A stretch of DNA of 64,000 bases from Desulfobulbaceae bacterium (GTDB taxonomy: Bacteria > Bacteroidota > Ignavibacteria > Kapaibacteriales > UBA2268). Each line of letters starts with the position of its first letter. Within the stretch, counting starts at the first letter, position 1. A program made the position numbers and the translations under genes. Below, piece after piece: positions 1 through 8,063 of the stretch. The stretch spans positions 20,664 through 84,663 of the forward strand of contig JAGXRP010000044.1 of assembly GCA_018335795.1 (NCBI GenBank). The letters are read 5' to 3'. Under the pieces are notes generated by a model, which saw nothing but the letters and a program-made list of their open reading frames with translations, was not told the origin of the DNA and made no database searches.

Positions 1-1788
1 AATATTGTTTAGCTCTTCTACGTTTTCGACCATGACAGAAAGCGCCCCATCGAACAACGAATCCGCCGTATCGAGATTTATTCGCTTGATGTTCGATTTG
101 CCGATTGCTTCGGTAATATCGAGCAACATCAATTCGCGGTCTTCGCCACGAATAATCAATTTGGTATCGTAATTACCATCAGCCTTCTTTTTGAGAAAGG
201 TTTTGGGCGGATTGAGTTTGAAATATTTGTGAAGCATTGCAACTGCACGATGAGATACTACACTTTTTTGCCATTCAAATTTTGGTACGGCGTTGTCCGA
301 TTTGATAATTTCCACTTGGTCGCCCGAATTCAGCTTGTAATTCAAATCATGAAATGAGCCATTAACTTTGCCTGTAACGCAGTGCAAACCATATTCGTCG
401 GAAAGCACAAAAGCATAATCCACCAAAGTTGAACCCTTGGGCAGAGATATTTGCCGCCCTTCCTTAGAATAGACAGTGAGTTCCGAATCAAAAAGATTGA
501 CTTTGAGCGAATCCCAAATAATTTGAGATGCATTATCGCCGAATTCTTCAATCATATCCTTCATCCATTCTCCCCATTCATCAATATCCGAATCGGTGAA
601 TTGTAGTGCTCTGACCCTACCGGTTTTGAGTGAAAAATTTGCCGCAAATCCTTCTTCGGCAATAGTATCCATCTCTTTGGTTCGAATCAGTATTTCTATT
701 CGTTTCCCGTCGGGACCGATGAGTTCCGTGTTGAGCGATTTATACCAATCGAGCTTAGGTTTAGAGATGTAATCAACAAAACTAATTGTATTGAAAGCGT
801 TAGCTAATACTCCCAAAGCACGATAACATTCGTGCACGTCGTTGGATTGGAGTATAATCACCACCGAATAAAAATTATCTATATCGCTAATTGATTTCCC
901 GTTTTGGGTCATCTTATGGATTTCGTATTCGTGCTTATGCACGATTGATAAAACATGCTTAAGATTTTGAGCGTTGAGCGAATTTTGGATTAAATCCGAA
1001 AAAACCCTGATGTAATCTATAAATTCGCGTCTCTTTTCGTTCAATGCAGTTCGGATAGCTTCGTAATTTTCACGATTTGAATAGTAAAATGAACGATTTT
1101 CCAATTCCATTTTCACTTTGAGCAGTCCCAATCTATGAGCTATTGGAATGTAAAAATTCAATGTTTCTTGCGCGATTTCTACTTGCTTTTTGGGGGAAAG
1201 ATAGTGCAGAGTACGCATATTGTGCAATCGGTCGGCAAGCTTAATCATAATTACTCGAGCATCTCTAACGAGTGCCATAAATAATTTGCGATAAGTTTCC
1301 GCCTTGCTCACTCTTGGTTTGGAGGGACCTGCCAAATTATCTTCTATTAAGTTCTGTTGAACTTTGTCTTCGGTATAAATTTCGGGTTTGATAATTTCCG
1401 AATGTGATATTTTTGTTACACCGTCCACCATTTCCGATATGTCTGCATCGAATTCTTTTGTAATCATCTCTGTACTTACAATTTCAACATCTTCGATGGT
1501 ATCATGCAACAAGCATGCTGCCAATGAATTGGAATCATGCAGTTGCAACTCATTCATAAGCAGTAATGTAGTATTGAGCGGATGAGTATAGTACGGATAG
1601 CCAGATTTGCGATATTTCCCTTTGTGCATTTCTACACAAAAATAAAAAGCCTTGCTGATTAGCTGCTTGTCGAGATTGCCACCGACTTTGTCAACAGCAT
1701 CCATCAAATAGGCATGGTCGGCATCTACATCCTTACCAAACGGGGTATCCTCGTCATATTCTAAATCACATTCTAAAAAAAGTTCCAT
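1..1788 (-). CDS. RelA/SpoT-family (p)ppGpp enzyme, degenerate synthetase; 3' end cut by window
   Basis: The reading frame is open from ATG 1788 to the window edge (596 codons), so the C-terminus is missing. It is an RSH alarmone enzyme. The HD hydrolase half (residues about 40-225) is intact: YTHPL around 69, LLHDTIEDV with HD at 95-96, and KLADRLHNMRTL at 183-194. The synthetase half (about 275-390) is recognisable by YKSLN, IGPDGK and EILIRTKEM. It lacks the usual arginine-rich RxKxxYSI strand, the catalytic Asp of the DLxAxR motif (here DNFYSVV) and the conserved His residues (SLN for SLH, AAN for AAH). A TGS domain follows (about 430-495), then the start of an ACT domain at the window edge. 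I infer a mainly (p)ppGpp-hydrolysing enzyme. A second, active synthetase elsewhere in the genome would be expected. The family assignment is secure; the loss of synthesis is inference. Confidence 0.9.
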   Translation of the reverse strand, partial: MELFLECDLEYDEDTPFGKDVDADHAYLMDAVDKVGGNLDKQLISKAFYFCVEMHKGKYRKSGYPYYTHPLNTTLLLMNELQLHDSNSLAACLLHDTIEDVEIVSTEMITKEFDADISEMVDGVTKISHSEIIKPEIYTEDKVQQNLIEDNLAGPSKPRVSKAETYRKLFMALVRDARVIMIKLADRLHNMRTLHYLSPKKQVEIAQETLNFYIPIAHRLGLLKVKMELENRSFYYSNRENYEAIRTALNEKRREFIDYIRVFSDLIQNSLNAQNLKHVLSIVHKHEYEIHKMTQNGKSISDIDNFYSVVIILQSNDVHECYRALGVLANAFNTISFVDYISKPKLDWYKSLNTELIGPDGKRIEILIRTKEMDTIAEEGFAANFSLKTGRVRALQFTDSDIDEWGEWMKDMIEEFGDNASQIIWDSLKVNLFDSELTVYSKEGRQISLPKGSTLVDYAFVLSDEYGLHCVTGKVNGSFHDLNYKLNSGDQVEIIKSDNAVPKFEWQKSVVSHRAVAMLHKYFKLNPPKTFLKKKADGNYDTKLIIRGEDRELMLLDITEAIGKSNIKRINLDTADSLFDGALSVMVENVEELNNI

Positions 1789-1897
1789 AAATTGCTCATT
1801 TGCAAATAATAATACTACAAAATAAAACGAATTAATTGAAAAATCACTATATTTATAAACAATTTAATCAATAATCTTGTAATATTCAATTTTTCTT

Positions 1898-2944
1898 ATG
1901 AATAGAAAAGAATTTTTAAACCTCGCATCGCTTTCAATTGGCTCTTTAATGCTCTCCAAAAGCATTGCTAAAGCCAATGTAACTCAAAAAAGCAATATAA
2001 AACCTGCAAAATTAATGCCGAATGACACTATTGGGATTGTTTCGCCCGGAACTTCTGTATCTTCGCCTGATGATTTGGCAAAGGTTGAAGAAATTTTGAA
2101 GTATTTTGGATTGAATTTCAGATATGCTAAAAACACTATAAAAGGCAGTGGCTATAAAACTCGCTCAGTACGAGAACGTATAGAAGATTTGTATGAAGTT
2201 TTTTCGGACAGTACATTCAAGGGCGTGATTTGCACCAGAGGGGGCTACGGTTCAGGGCGTCTGATTGACGGGCTTGACTATGATTTGATTCGTCGGAACC
2301 CGAAAATCTTCGTCGGATATAGCGATATCACTGCATTACATCTGGCTATAAACAAAAATGCCGGACTTAGCACATTCCATGGTCCCGTCCTCTTGTCATC
2401 TTTTAACAATTATACTGCTACAAATTTCCGAAACATTGTTTTTGGTGATGTTGAATACCCACTTGTATTAAGCAACCCACAATCGGGCATGTCACCTCGC
2501 AACCCATTCCCTACTCGAACAATCGTGAAGGGAGAAGCAGAAGGAATAACGCTCGTTGCAAATTTATCGTTGCTGACTTCGCTTATGGGCACAAAATTCG
2601 AGCCTGAGTTTGAAGGTAAAATATTGCTGATTGAAGACGTAGGAGAACAACCGTACAGAATTGACCGTATGTTGAATCAATTGAGACTTGCGGGAGTGTT
2701 TAGAAAAATTTCGGGTTTAGTTTTCGGACGTTGTGATGATTGCAATTCCGGTACTACTCAATCTACTTGGGATTTGTCATTGGGTGAAGTATTGGACAGT
2801 TACTTATCTGAGCTTTCAATTCCAGTCTTTTATGGACTGATGTTCGGTCATACGGATAATCAATTAACTATACCACAGTTATGCAAAGCTAAAATGAATG
2901 CAGACGAAGGGAATTTGGTATTACTCGAATCGCCTGTTATTTAG
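1898..2944 (+). CDS. ldcA: LD-carboxypeptidase (peptidase S66 family), exported
   Basis: This enzyme cleaves the terminal D-Ala from murein tetrapeptides during peptidoglycan recycling (muramoyltetrapeptide carboxypeptidase). The S66 catalytic triad can be read: Ser142 in GYSDIT, Glu246 in LLIEDVGEQPYRID, and His318 in MFGHTDNQ. The oxyanion-type TRGGYGSGRL motif is at about 113-121. Residues 1-27 (MNRKEFLNLASLSIG...AKA) look like a signal peptide, so it probably acts in the periplasm, whereas E. coli LdcA is cytoplasmic. At 348 residues it is slightly longer than the family norm because of this leader. Its 3' end overlaps the convergent TPR gene by 8 bp. MccF-type immunity peptidases share the fold, so substrate is inferred. 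The symbol is used in the family sense. Confidence 0.88.
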   Translation: MNRKEFLNLASLSIGSLMLSKSIAKANVTQKSNIKPAKLMPNDTIGIVSPGTSVSSPDDLAKVEEILKYFGLNFRYAKNTIKGSGYKTRSVRERIEDLYEVFSDSTFKGVICTRGGYGSGRLIDGLDYDLIRRNPKIFVGYSDITALHLAINKNAGLSTFHGPVLLSSFNNYTATNFRNIVFGDVEYPLVLSNPQSGMSPRNPFPTRTIVKGEAEGITLVANLSLLTSLMGTKFEPEFEGKILLIEDVGEQPYRIDRMLNQLRLAGVFRKISGLVFGRCDDCNSGTTQSTWDLSLGEVLDSYLSELSIPVFYGLMFGHTDNQLTIPQLCKAKMNADEGNLVLLESPVI

Positions 2945-4253
2945 CTCTTACTAATGGATAGTGCATTTTTTTGAGCCAATTTTTGATTTGAATCACGGTT
3001 CTAGTATTGTGAGTCGAAAGTCGTAGAAATTCTTGAAAATCAATTGCAGCTTTTTCATTAATTCCTTCAAGTTTGAATGCAATACCACGATTGAGATATC
3101 CGACGGCATTGTCTTTGTTGAGTTCAATAGCAAGCGTGAAATCTTCGAGTGCTTTTTTGAAAACTTTCATTTTCAAATATGCGTTTCCCCTGCCTACATA
3201 AGCCTGAAAAAATTTTGGATTGAGTGTAATTGCACGGCTAAAATCTTGAATAGCTTCTCGATATTTATTCAAGTATACTGAGCAATTTGCTCTGCCAAAA
3301 TATGCTGACGTAAGTCCGGGTTGCAATTCGATAGCTTTATCGAAATCTATAATGGATTCGATAAATTGCTTTAAATAGTAAAGAGCATTTGCTCGGTTGA
3401 AATACAAATGTGGGGAACTTGGCTTTAGTTGCAAGGCTTTGGAGTAATCCTTTACAGCTTTTTCGTAATCTTTCATCCAAAAATGTGCTATTCCGCGATT
3501 ATTATATGCATCAGCATTATTTGGTGCCAATTCAATCACTTTGTCGAATTCAATCACAGCAAGAGTGAAATTTTTAGTTTTGTTATATATCAAACCTCTG
3601 TAATTATATGCCAAAAATGAATCCGGATTTAATTTTACTGCCATAGCAAAATCATCTAAGGCTGATTTGTATCGTTGAATATGCGAATTTGCAAGCCCGC
3701 GAGCCACCAGTGTTTTTTCTTGCTTTGGGTCTATAGTCAAAGCCGAAGTATAATTTTTGACCGCATTTTCGTAATCTTTTTTGTCGAAATATATGTTGCC
3801 TCTGTTCAAATATGCAGGCATATAGCCCGGATTGAGTTCAAGAGCTAAATTGAGGTCTTCGAGAGCTTCGTCAATATCCTTGAGCTTTAATTTGCACATT
3901 CCACGTTTATAATAAGCAAAGGAAAAATCAGCATTAAGTTCGAGGGCTGTCGAAAAATCTTCAATTGCACTTTTATAATGGTGAAGATTGAACTTTACAG
4001 ACCCGCGTTTGAAGTATGCAAATGAAAAACTTGGGTTGAGCATTACTGCATTATTGAAATCTTCGAGCGCATCATTGAACATATCAAGTTGGACTAACAC
4101 CGAGCCACGCTTGAAGTATGCAAATGATGCACGGGGATTGCTTGTGATAGCACGAGTATAACATTCCACAGCCTTATCAAAGACCTGATTTTTGGCATAA
4201 TCGTCTCCCTTGGCAACCCAATCTTCAATTTCCTGTATGTTTTCTTCGCTCAT
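2937..4253 (-). CDS. TPR-repeat protein (about 12 tandem repeats)
   Basis: The 438 residues are almost entirely tetratricopeptide repeats of 34 residues, with the pattern AYFKRGxxxxxLxxYxxAIxDFxxAIELNP running from about residue 10 to 420. There is no signal peptide, membrane segment or catalytic domain. The first repeat is preceded only by a short acidic N-terminus (MSEENIQEIEDWVAKGDD), so it is probably a soluble scaffold for protein-protein contacts. It resembles many TPR-only proteins in this phylum and I cannot assign a partner. A TATATTTG box (minus strand, 4282-4289) lies about 30 bases upstream of ATG 4253 and fits the -7 element of the Bacteroidota promoter, but no -33 TTTG sits at the right distance. 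It is convergent with, and overlaps by 8 bp, the carboxypeptidase gene. Confidence 0.85.
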   Translation of the reverse strand: MSEENIQEIEDWVAKGDDYAKNQVFDKAVECYTRAITSNPRASFAYFKRGSVLVQLDMFNDALEDFNNAVMLNPSFSFAYFKRGSVKFNLHHYKSAIEDFSTALELNADFSFAYYKRGMCKLKLKDIDEALEDLNLALELNPGYMPAYLNRGNIYFDKKDYENAVKNYTSALTIDPKQEKTLVARGLANSHIQRYKSALDDFAMAVKLNPDSFLAYNYRGLIYNKTKNFTLAVIEFDKVIELAPNNADAYNNRGIAHFWMKDYEKAVKDYSKALQLKPSSPHLYFNRANALYYLKQFIESIIDFDKAIELQPGLTSAYFGRANCSVYLNKYREAIQDFSRAITLNPKFFQAYVGRGNAYLKMKVFKKALEDFTLAIELNKDNAVGYLNRGIAFKLEGINEKAAIDFQEFLRLSTHNTRTVIQIKNWLKKMHYPLVRAK

Positions 4254-4359
4254 TTCAAATAATATTTTGCTAAATTTTAAACAAATATAACAAATATTAA
4301 ACCAAATTATCGGAATTTCAATTGTATATCGTAAATTTACAAATTAGGAAATTAATCTT

Positions 4360-5376
4360 TTGGAAAAAATTATGCACGGTGAAAACGAAAGAGAATTATT
4401 GCGAAAGGTTCATGCCTATCTATCAAATCCCTCGCAAGTATTTACGACGCAATCAAATAATCGCTTGCAAATACTATCTCCCGGGAAGATGAATTTGTAC
4501 GATGGTCCCGACCTTAAAAACATTGCAATGTTGCTAAACGGTTACGTAATAGTCGGAGACGCCGAATTTCACAGATGCTCATCAGATTGGCTGCGTCACG
4601 CTCATTCCACAAATATCGAATATGATGACGTTGTGATTCATATTGTGTTCAAAGACGATATGCCGATAACAAGAGATTTTGAAACTTTAGTTATTGATGA
4701 AAGTCAACTAAAGGTCTTGCCACCAATAGAAAAGCGAACGGAAATAGATATTGCAAATGACATCGAAGAATTGCAGAATTATGCTCTGATTCGATTGCTC
4801 CGTATGACGGCTAATGCCAAAAAGCTGTTCAATAACGCTAATTTAAGAGAAGGCTTTCATTCCAATTTAGCTGATTTTCTGAAGAGATACTCCTCTAAAC
4901 GCCGTCGCCCGGCTTATGATGAAATTCGTTTGAAAGAAATTTTGGAAAGTTTGACAAATTCGGAAATGATTGATTTTTTGAAATTTCTCGAAATCAAGGA
5001 AACAGTCTCGATTCCGGATACCATGCATGGATTTATCAAAAAGAGAATTGCAAATGAAGGTGCGCATTTGAGGCGTGAAATTGTCTTGAATTGCTTACTG
5101 CCGGCTGCATTGAGCATTGCAGATGATAATTCACGCGTAAGTCTTTTTTCGTGGTTTTGGTCAACTTCAGCGTTGAATTCCTACGGCATTTTGAAAAAGA
5201 GATTCCCGAATATTCCTCAAAATTTTCTTTGGCAACAACAAGGAATGCTGGAATATATCAAGGAAAACGGCAGACAACCTGACTATATTTCCGAAACTGC
5301 AAATACTTATGGTTTTGCTGAAATTCTGAGCTTTTACAAATTAGGACGATTGCCCTTAGAATTTTTTGAAGATTAG
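4360..5376 (+). CDS. DUF2851 family protein
   Basis: The 338-residue protein matches the DUF2851 pattern, which is common in Bacteroidota. The N-terminal block includes GPDLKNI, then VGDAEFHRCSSDWLRHAHSTN and the VVIHIVFKDD strand (about 40-105). A helical C-terminal half ends in an LxxYFxLxR-like stretch. No function is established for the family. The GD(A/V)E(I/F)H motif suggests a metal-dependent or nucleic-acid-processing fold, but that is speculation. The chosen start is TTG 4360, with AGGA ten bases upstream (about 4346). ATG 4372, four codons in, is too far from that SD but remains possible. It is divergent from the TPR gene and 30 bp from the transporter gene, so the two may be cotranscribed. 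Confidence 0.78.
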   Translation: MEKIMHGENERELLRKVHAYLSNPSQVFTTQSNNRLQILSPGKMNLYDGPDLKNIAMLLNGYVIVGDAEFHRCSSDWLRHAHSTNIEYDDVVIHIVFKDDMPITRDFETLVIDESQLKVLPPIEKRTEIDIANDIEELQNYALIRLLRMTANAKKLFNNANLREGFHSNLADFLKRYSSKRRRPAYDEIRLKEILESLTNSEMIDFLKFLEIKETVSIPDTMHGFIKKRIANEGAHLRREIVLNCLLPAALSIADDNSRVSLFSWFWSTSALNSYGILKKRFPNIPQNFLWQQQGMLEYIKENGRQPDYISETANTYGFAEILSFYKLGRLPLEFFED

Positions 5377-5406
5377 AATTTTGTAGCATTATTCTGCTAT
5401 TTTTGC

Positions 5407-6684
5407 ATGAAAAAAATGATGAAAAGCATGAACAGAGAAAAAATCACAGGCATACTAAAGACAATCGGTCCCGGGATATTGTTTGCAGGAGCAGCAATCG
5501 GTGGTTCGCATCTTGTACAATCTACTCGCGCAGGAGCCGATTACGGGTTTACATTGCTTTGGATTGTTGTGATGGCAAATCTATTCAAATATCCCTTTTT
5601 TGAATTCAGCTACAGATATACAGCTTCTACAGGCAGAAGTTTGCTCGAAGGTTATAATGACATGGGCAGATGGATTTTGGTGGCTTTTGCCATTCTTTCC
5701 GTAATTACAGGCATTATCAATCTTGCTGCACTTGCATTAGTAAGTGCAGGTCTTGCCGGATATATTTTCGGTGGCGGAGTTGACCCATTAATGATGAGTA
5801 TCGGATTGGTGATTTTGTGCTTTTTGCTGTTAGTAATCGGCAAATTTCCTACTCTCGATAAATTGATGAAAATTATGGTTTTTCTGCTCGGGGTTTGCAC
5901 TTTCGTAGCGTTTTTAATGGCTGTTGACAGAGGGCAAAATATCCCTACCGATTTCACTCCTATAGATTTATATACAAAAGGCGGAATAATTTTCGTGATT
6001 GCATTGATGGGATGGATGCCTGCACCAATTGAACTATCTGCATGGACATCGCTCTGGACATTGAGCAGAAGCAAACAAAAAAAGCATATCCCAACATTGA
6101 AAGAGTCGCTTATTGATTTTCATATCGGCTACATCGGTACTACATTATTGGCTATTTTCTTCCTGACTCTCGGTGCTACTTTGATGTACGGTACGGGAAT
6201 TCAATTCTCTAACTCGGGTGCAGTCTTTTCCCAACAACTCATAAATCTCTACACCGAATTATTCGGTTCATGGAGCGCTATAATAATCGCTCCTGCTGCA
6301 TTTATCACTATGTTTAGTTCATTATTGACAGTAATGGACGGCTATCCGCGAGCTATCACAGGCAGTTTGTTTCTGATGAGCAAACGAGCCAACCAATTGA
6401 AGCTGAATGTTTATTTTGCAATCATGATTACAATTAGTATATCAGGACTTATTCTTGTCAGTTTTCTTGCTAAGAATATGAAACTGATGATGGATGTGGC
6501 AACGATTGTTTCATTTCTAGCTGCACCGATTTTAGCATATTTCAACTATAAAGTCGTTACAACCAAGTATTTCCCCGAAAGTGGCAAACCACCACTATGG
6601 CTAAAAACACTTGCAATTGCAGGTATTGTTTTTTTGACCGGATTCGGCTTAATATATTTGTGGACATTATTCTTTTTAGACTAA
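5407..6684 (+). CDS. Nramp-family transporter, divergent metal site
   Basis: A 425-residue polytopic membrane protein with about 11 hydrophobic segments. The first segment (GPGILFAGAAIGGSHLVQSTRAGADYGF) and the sixth (GWMPAPIELSAW) align with TM1 and TM6 of Nramp/MntH metal-proton symporters. The signature metal-binding residues are changed: the TM1 DPGN motif reads AIGGSHLVQ, and TM6 has MPAP where MntH has MPHN. This looks like a divergent Nramp branch found in Bacteroidota, so the substrate (Mn, Fe, Mg or something else) cannot be stated. Several ATGs are close together (5407, 5416, 5419, 5428). A TATTTTTG promoter-like box ends at 5405, so a downstream start is possible. The gene is convergent with murA and overlaps it by 9 bp. 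Confidence 0.82.
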   Translation: MKKMMKSMNREKITGILKTIGPGILFAGAAIGGSHLVQSTRAGADYGFTLLWIVVMANLFKYPFFEFSYRYTASTGRSLLEGYNDMGRWILVAFAILSVITGIINLAALALVSAGLAGYIFGGGVDPLMMSIGLVILCFLLLVIGKFPTLDKLMKIMVFLLGVCTFVAFLMAVDRGQNIPTDFTPIDLYTKGGIIFVIALMGWMPAPIELSAWTSLWTLSRSKQKKHIPTLKESLIDFHIGYIGTTLLAIFFLTLGATLMYGTGIQFSNSGAVFSQQLINLYTELFGSWSAIIIAPAAFITMFSSLLTVMDGYPRAITGSLFLMSKRANQLKLNVYFAIMITISISGLILVSFLAKNMKLMMDVATIVSFLAAPILAYFNYKVVTTKYFPESGKPPLWLKTLAIAGIVFLTGFGLIYLWTLFFLD

Positions 6685-7941
6685 TTCTGTCTGATGACGT
6701 TCAATTACTGCACCCAGCTTTTTGAGCTTTTGTTCGATATTATCGTAGCCTCTGTCCAAATGATAGATTCTAAGAACTTCCGTTGTACCTTTGGAGACAA
6801 GTGCAGCTAATATCAATGATGCACTACCCCGCAAATCTGAACTCATTACAGTAGCACCTGATAGCTTTTCGCCTCCTGTTATAATCGCTGCATTATCAAC
6901 AATGTCAATCTTAGCACCCAATCGAATTAACTCGGGGACATGTTTGAATCTGTCTTGGTAGATATTGTCAGTCACTTTTGAAGTTCCTTCGGCTGTCAAC
7001 ATATACGCGGTCCATTGTGCTTGAATATCGGTAGGAATGCCCGGATATACTGCTGTGACCAAATCAACCGGTTTGGGAGGAGCATCTGCACGGAGGAAGA
7101 TTTTATTTGAATTTATATCAATTTCGCAACCGGTCTCTTCTAATTTTGAGATTACAGATGTCAGATGATATGGATTGACATTTTCAAGTTGAATTTCGCC
7201 CATTGTCATGGCAGCAGCAATCAAATATGTAGCAGCTTCGATACGGTCAGGAATAGTTTCTTCATTTACAGGTTGGAGTTCGTCCACACCTTCGATTATC
7301 AATTCCGTTGTACCGATGCCGTCAATTTTTGCACCCATTTTTGTTAGCATTTTTGCTAATGCCGTGATTTCGGGTTCAATGGCGCAATTTGTAAGTACAG
7401 AAGTGCCCTTTGCAAGAGTCGCTGCCATCAATACATTTCCAGTAGCCCCGACGCTTGATATATCAAAATGGAATTTGCAGCCCTGCAATCTGCCCTTGCT
7501 TTTTGCTATTACATAGCCTTGGTCTAAAGTGATTTCCGCTCCTAATTTTTCGATGCCTTTAATATGCAAATCAACAGGACGAGGACCCCATGCACAACCG
7601 CCCGGCAAGGATACTTTTGCTTCTCCGTATCGCGCTACAAGTGGACCGAGAACGTAAAATGATGCTCTCATTTTCTTGACATGCTCGTATGGAGCTACTA
7701 ATTGGGTTATTTCGCGAGCATCAATGAAAAGTTCGCTGTTATTCAGTTCGCAAAATACTCCAAGCGCCCCCATAAGACGAGTCATCGTCCAAACATCTTT
7801 CAAATCCGGTGTGTTCGAGATATTATAAATGCCGGGTGCTAACAAAGTTGCAGGTATCAAAGCCAAAGCTCCATTTTTGGCACCGGCAATTTTTACCGAA
7901 CCTTTTAATTTTTTGCCACCTTCTATTACAAATTTATCCAT
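6676..7941 (-). CDS. murA: UDP-N-acetylglucosamine 1-carboxyvinyltransferase
   Basis: MurA transfers enolpyruvate from PEP to UDP-GlcNAc, the first committed step of peptidoglycan synthesis in the cytoplasm. The 421 residues match the family length. Lys22-Asn23 (GAKNGAL) are the conserved substrate-binding pair. Cys116 in LPGGCAWGPRPVDLH is the catalytic cysteine attacked by fosfomycin, so the protein should be fosfomycin-sensitive. The late block SSDLRGSASL (Arg near 370) is also present. ATG 7941 gives the canonical MDKFVIEGG start. A TACTTTTG box (7971-7978, minus strand) lies 30 bp upstream and fits a Bacteroidota -7 element. It is divergent from the PAS gene at 8064. Confidence 0.96.
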   Translation of the reverse strand: MDKFVIEGGKKLKGSVKIAGAKNGALALIPATLLAPGIYNISNTPDLKDVWTMTRLMGALGVFCELNNSELFIDAREITQLVAPYEHVKKMRASFYVLGPLVARYGEAKVSLPGGCAWGPRPVDLHIKGIEKLGAEITLDQGYVIAKSKGRLQGCKFHFDISSVGATGNVLMAATLAKGTSVLTNCAIEPEITALAKMLTKMGAKIDGIGTTELIIEGVDELQPVNEETIPDRIEAATYLIAAAMTMGEIQLENVNPYHLTSVISKLEETGCEIDINSNKIFLRADAPPKPVDLVTAVYPGIPTDIQAQWTAYMLTAEGTSKVTDNIYQDRFKHVPELIRLGAKIDIVDNAAIITGGEKLSGATVMSSDLRGSASLILAALVSKGTTEVLRIYHLDRGYDNIEQKLKKLGAVIERHQTELV

Positions 7942-7970
7942 TTTGCTTCAATTTGTTTATGAATTATTAG

Positions 7971-7978
7971 CAAAAGTA
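7971..7978 (-). promoter_or_regulatory. Putative promoter -7 box for murA
   Basis: On the minus strand the sequence reads TACTTTTG, an exact TAnnTTTG match, 30 bases upstream of the murA ATG. The TTTG expected 19 bases further upstream is not present, so this is a half-supported promoter. Confidence 0.4.
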
Positions 7979-8031
7979 ACGATTACTGACATAATTTGAT
8001 GTTTTTGCTTTTTAGATTATAAACAAATACT

Positions 8032-8039
8032 TATATTTG
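8032..8039 (+). promoter_or_regulatory. Putative promoter -7 box for the PAS-repeat gene
   Basis: TATATTTG is an exact TAnnTTTG match 24 bases before the ATG of the PAS gene. A TTTG occurs at 8004-8007, but the 24-base spacing is longer than the usual 19-21, so support is partial. Confidence 0.35.
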
Positions 8040-8063
8040 ATATTAAATTAATGAGGTTTCAAA

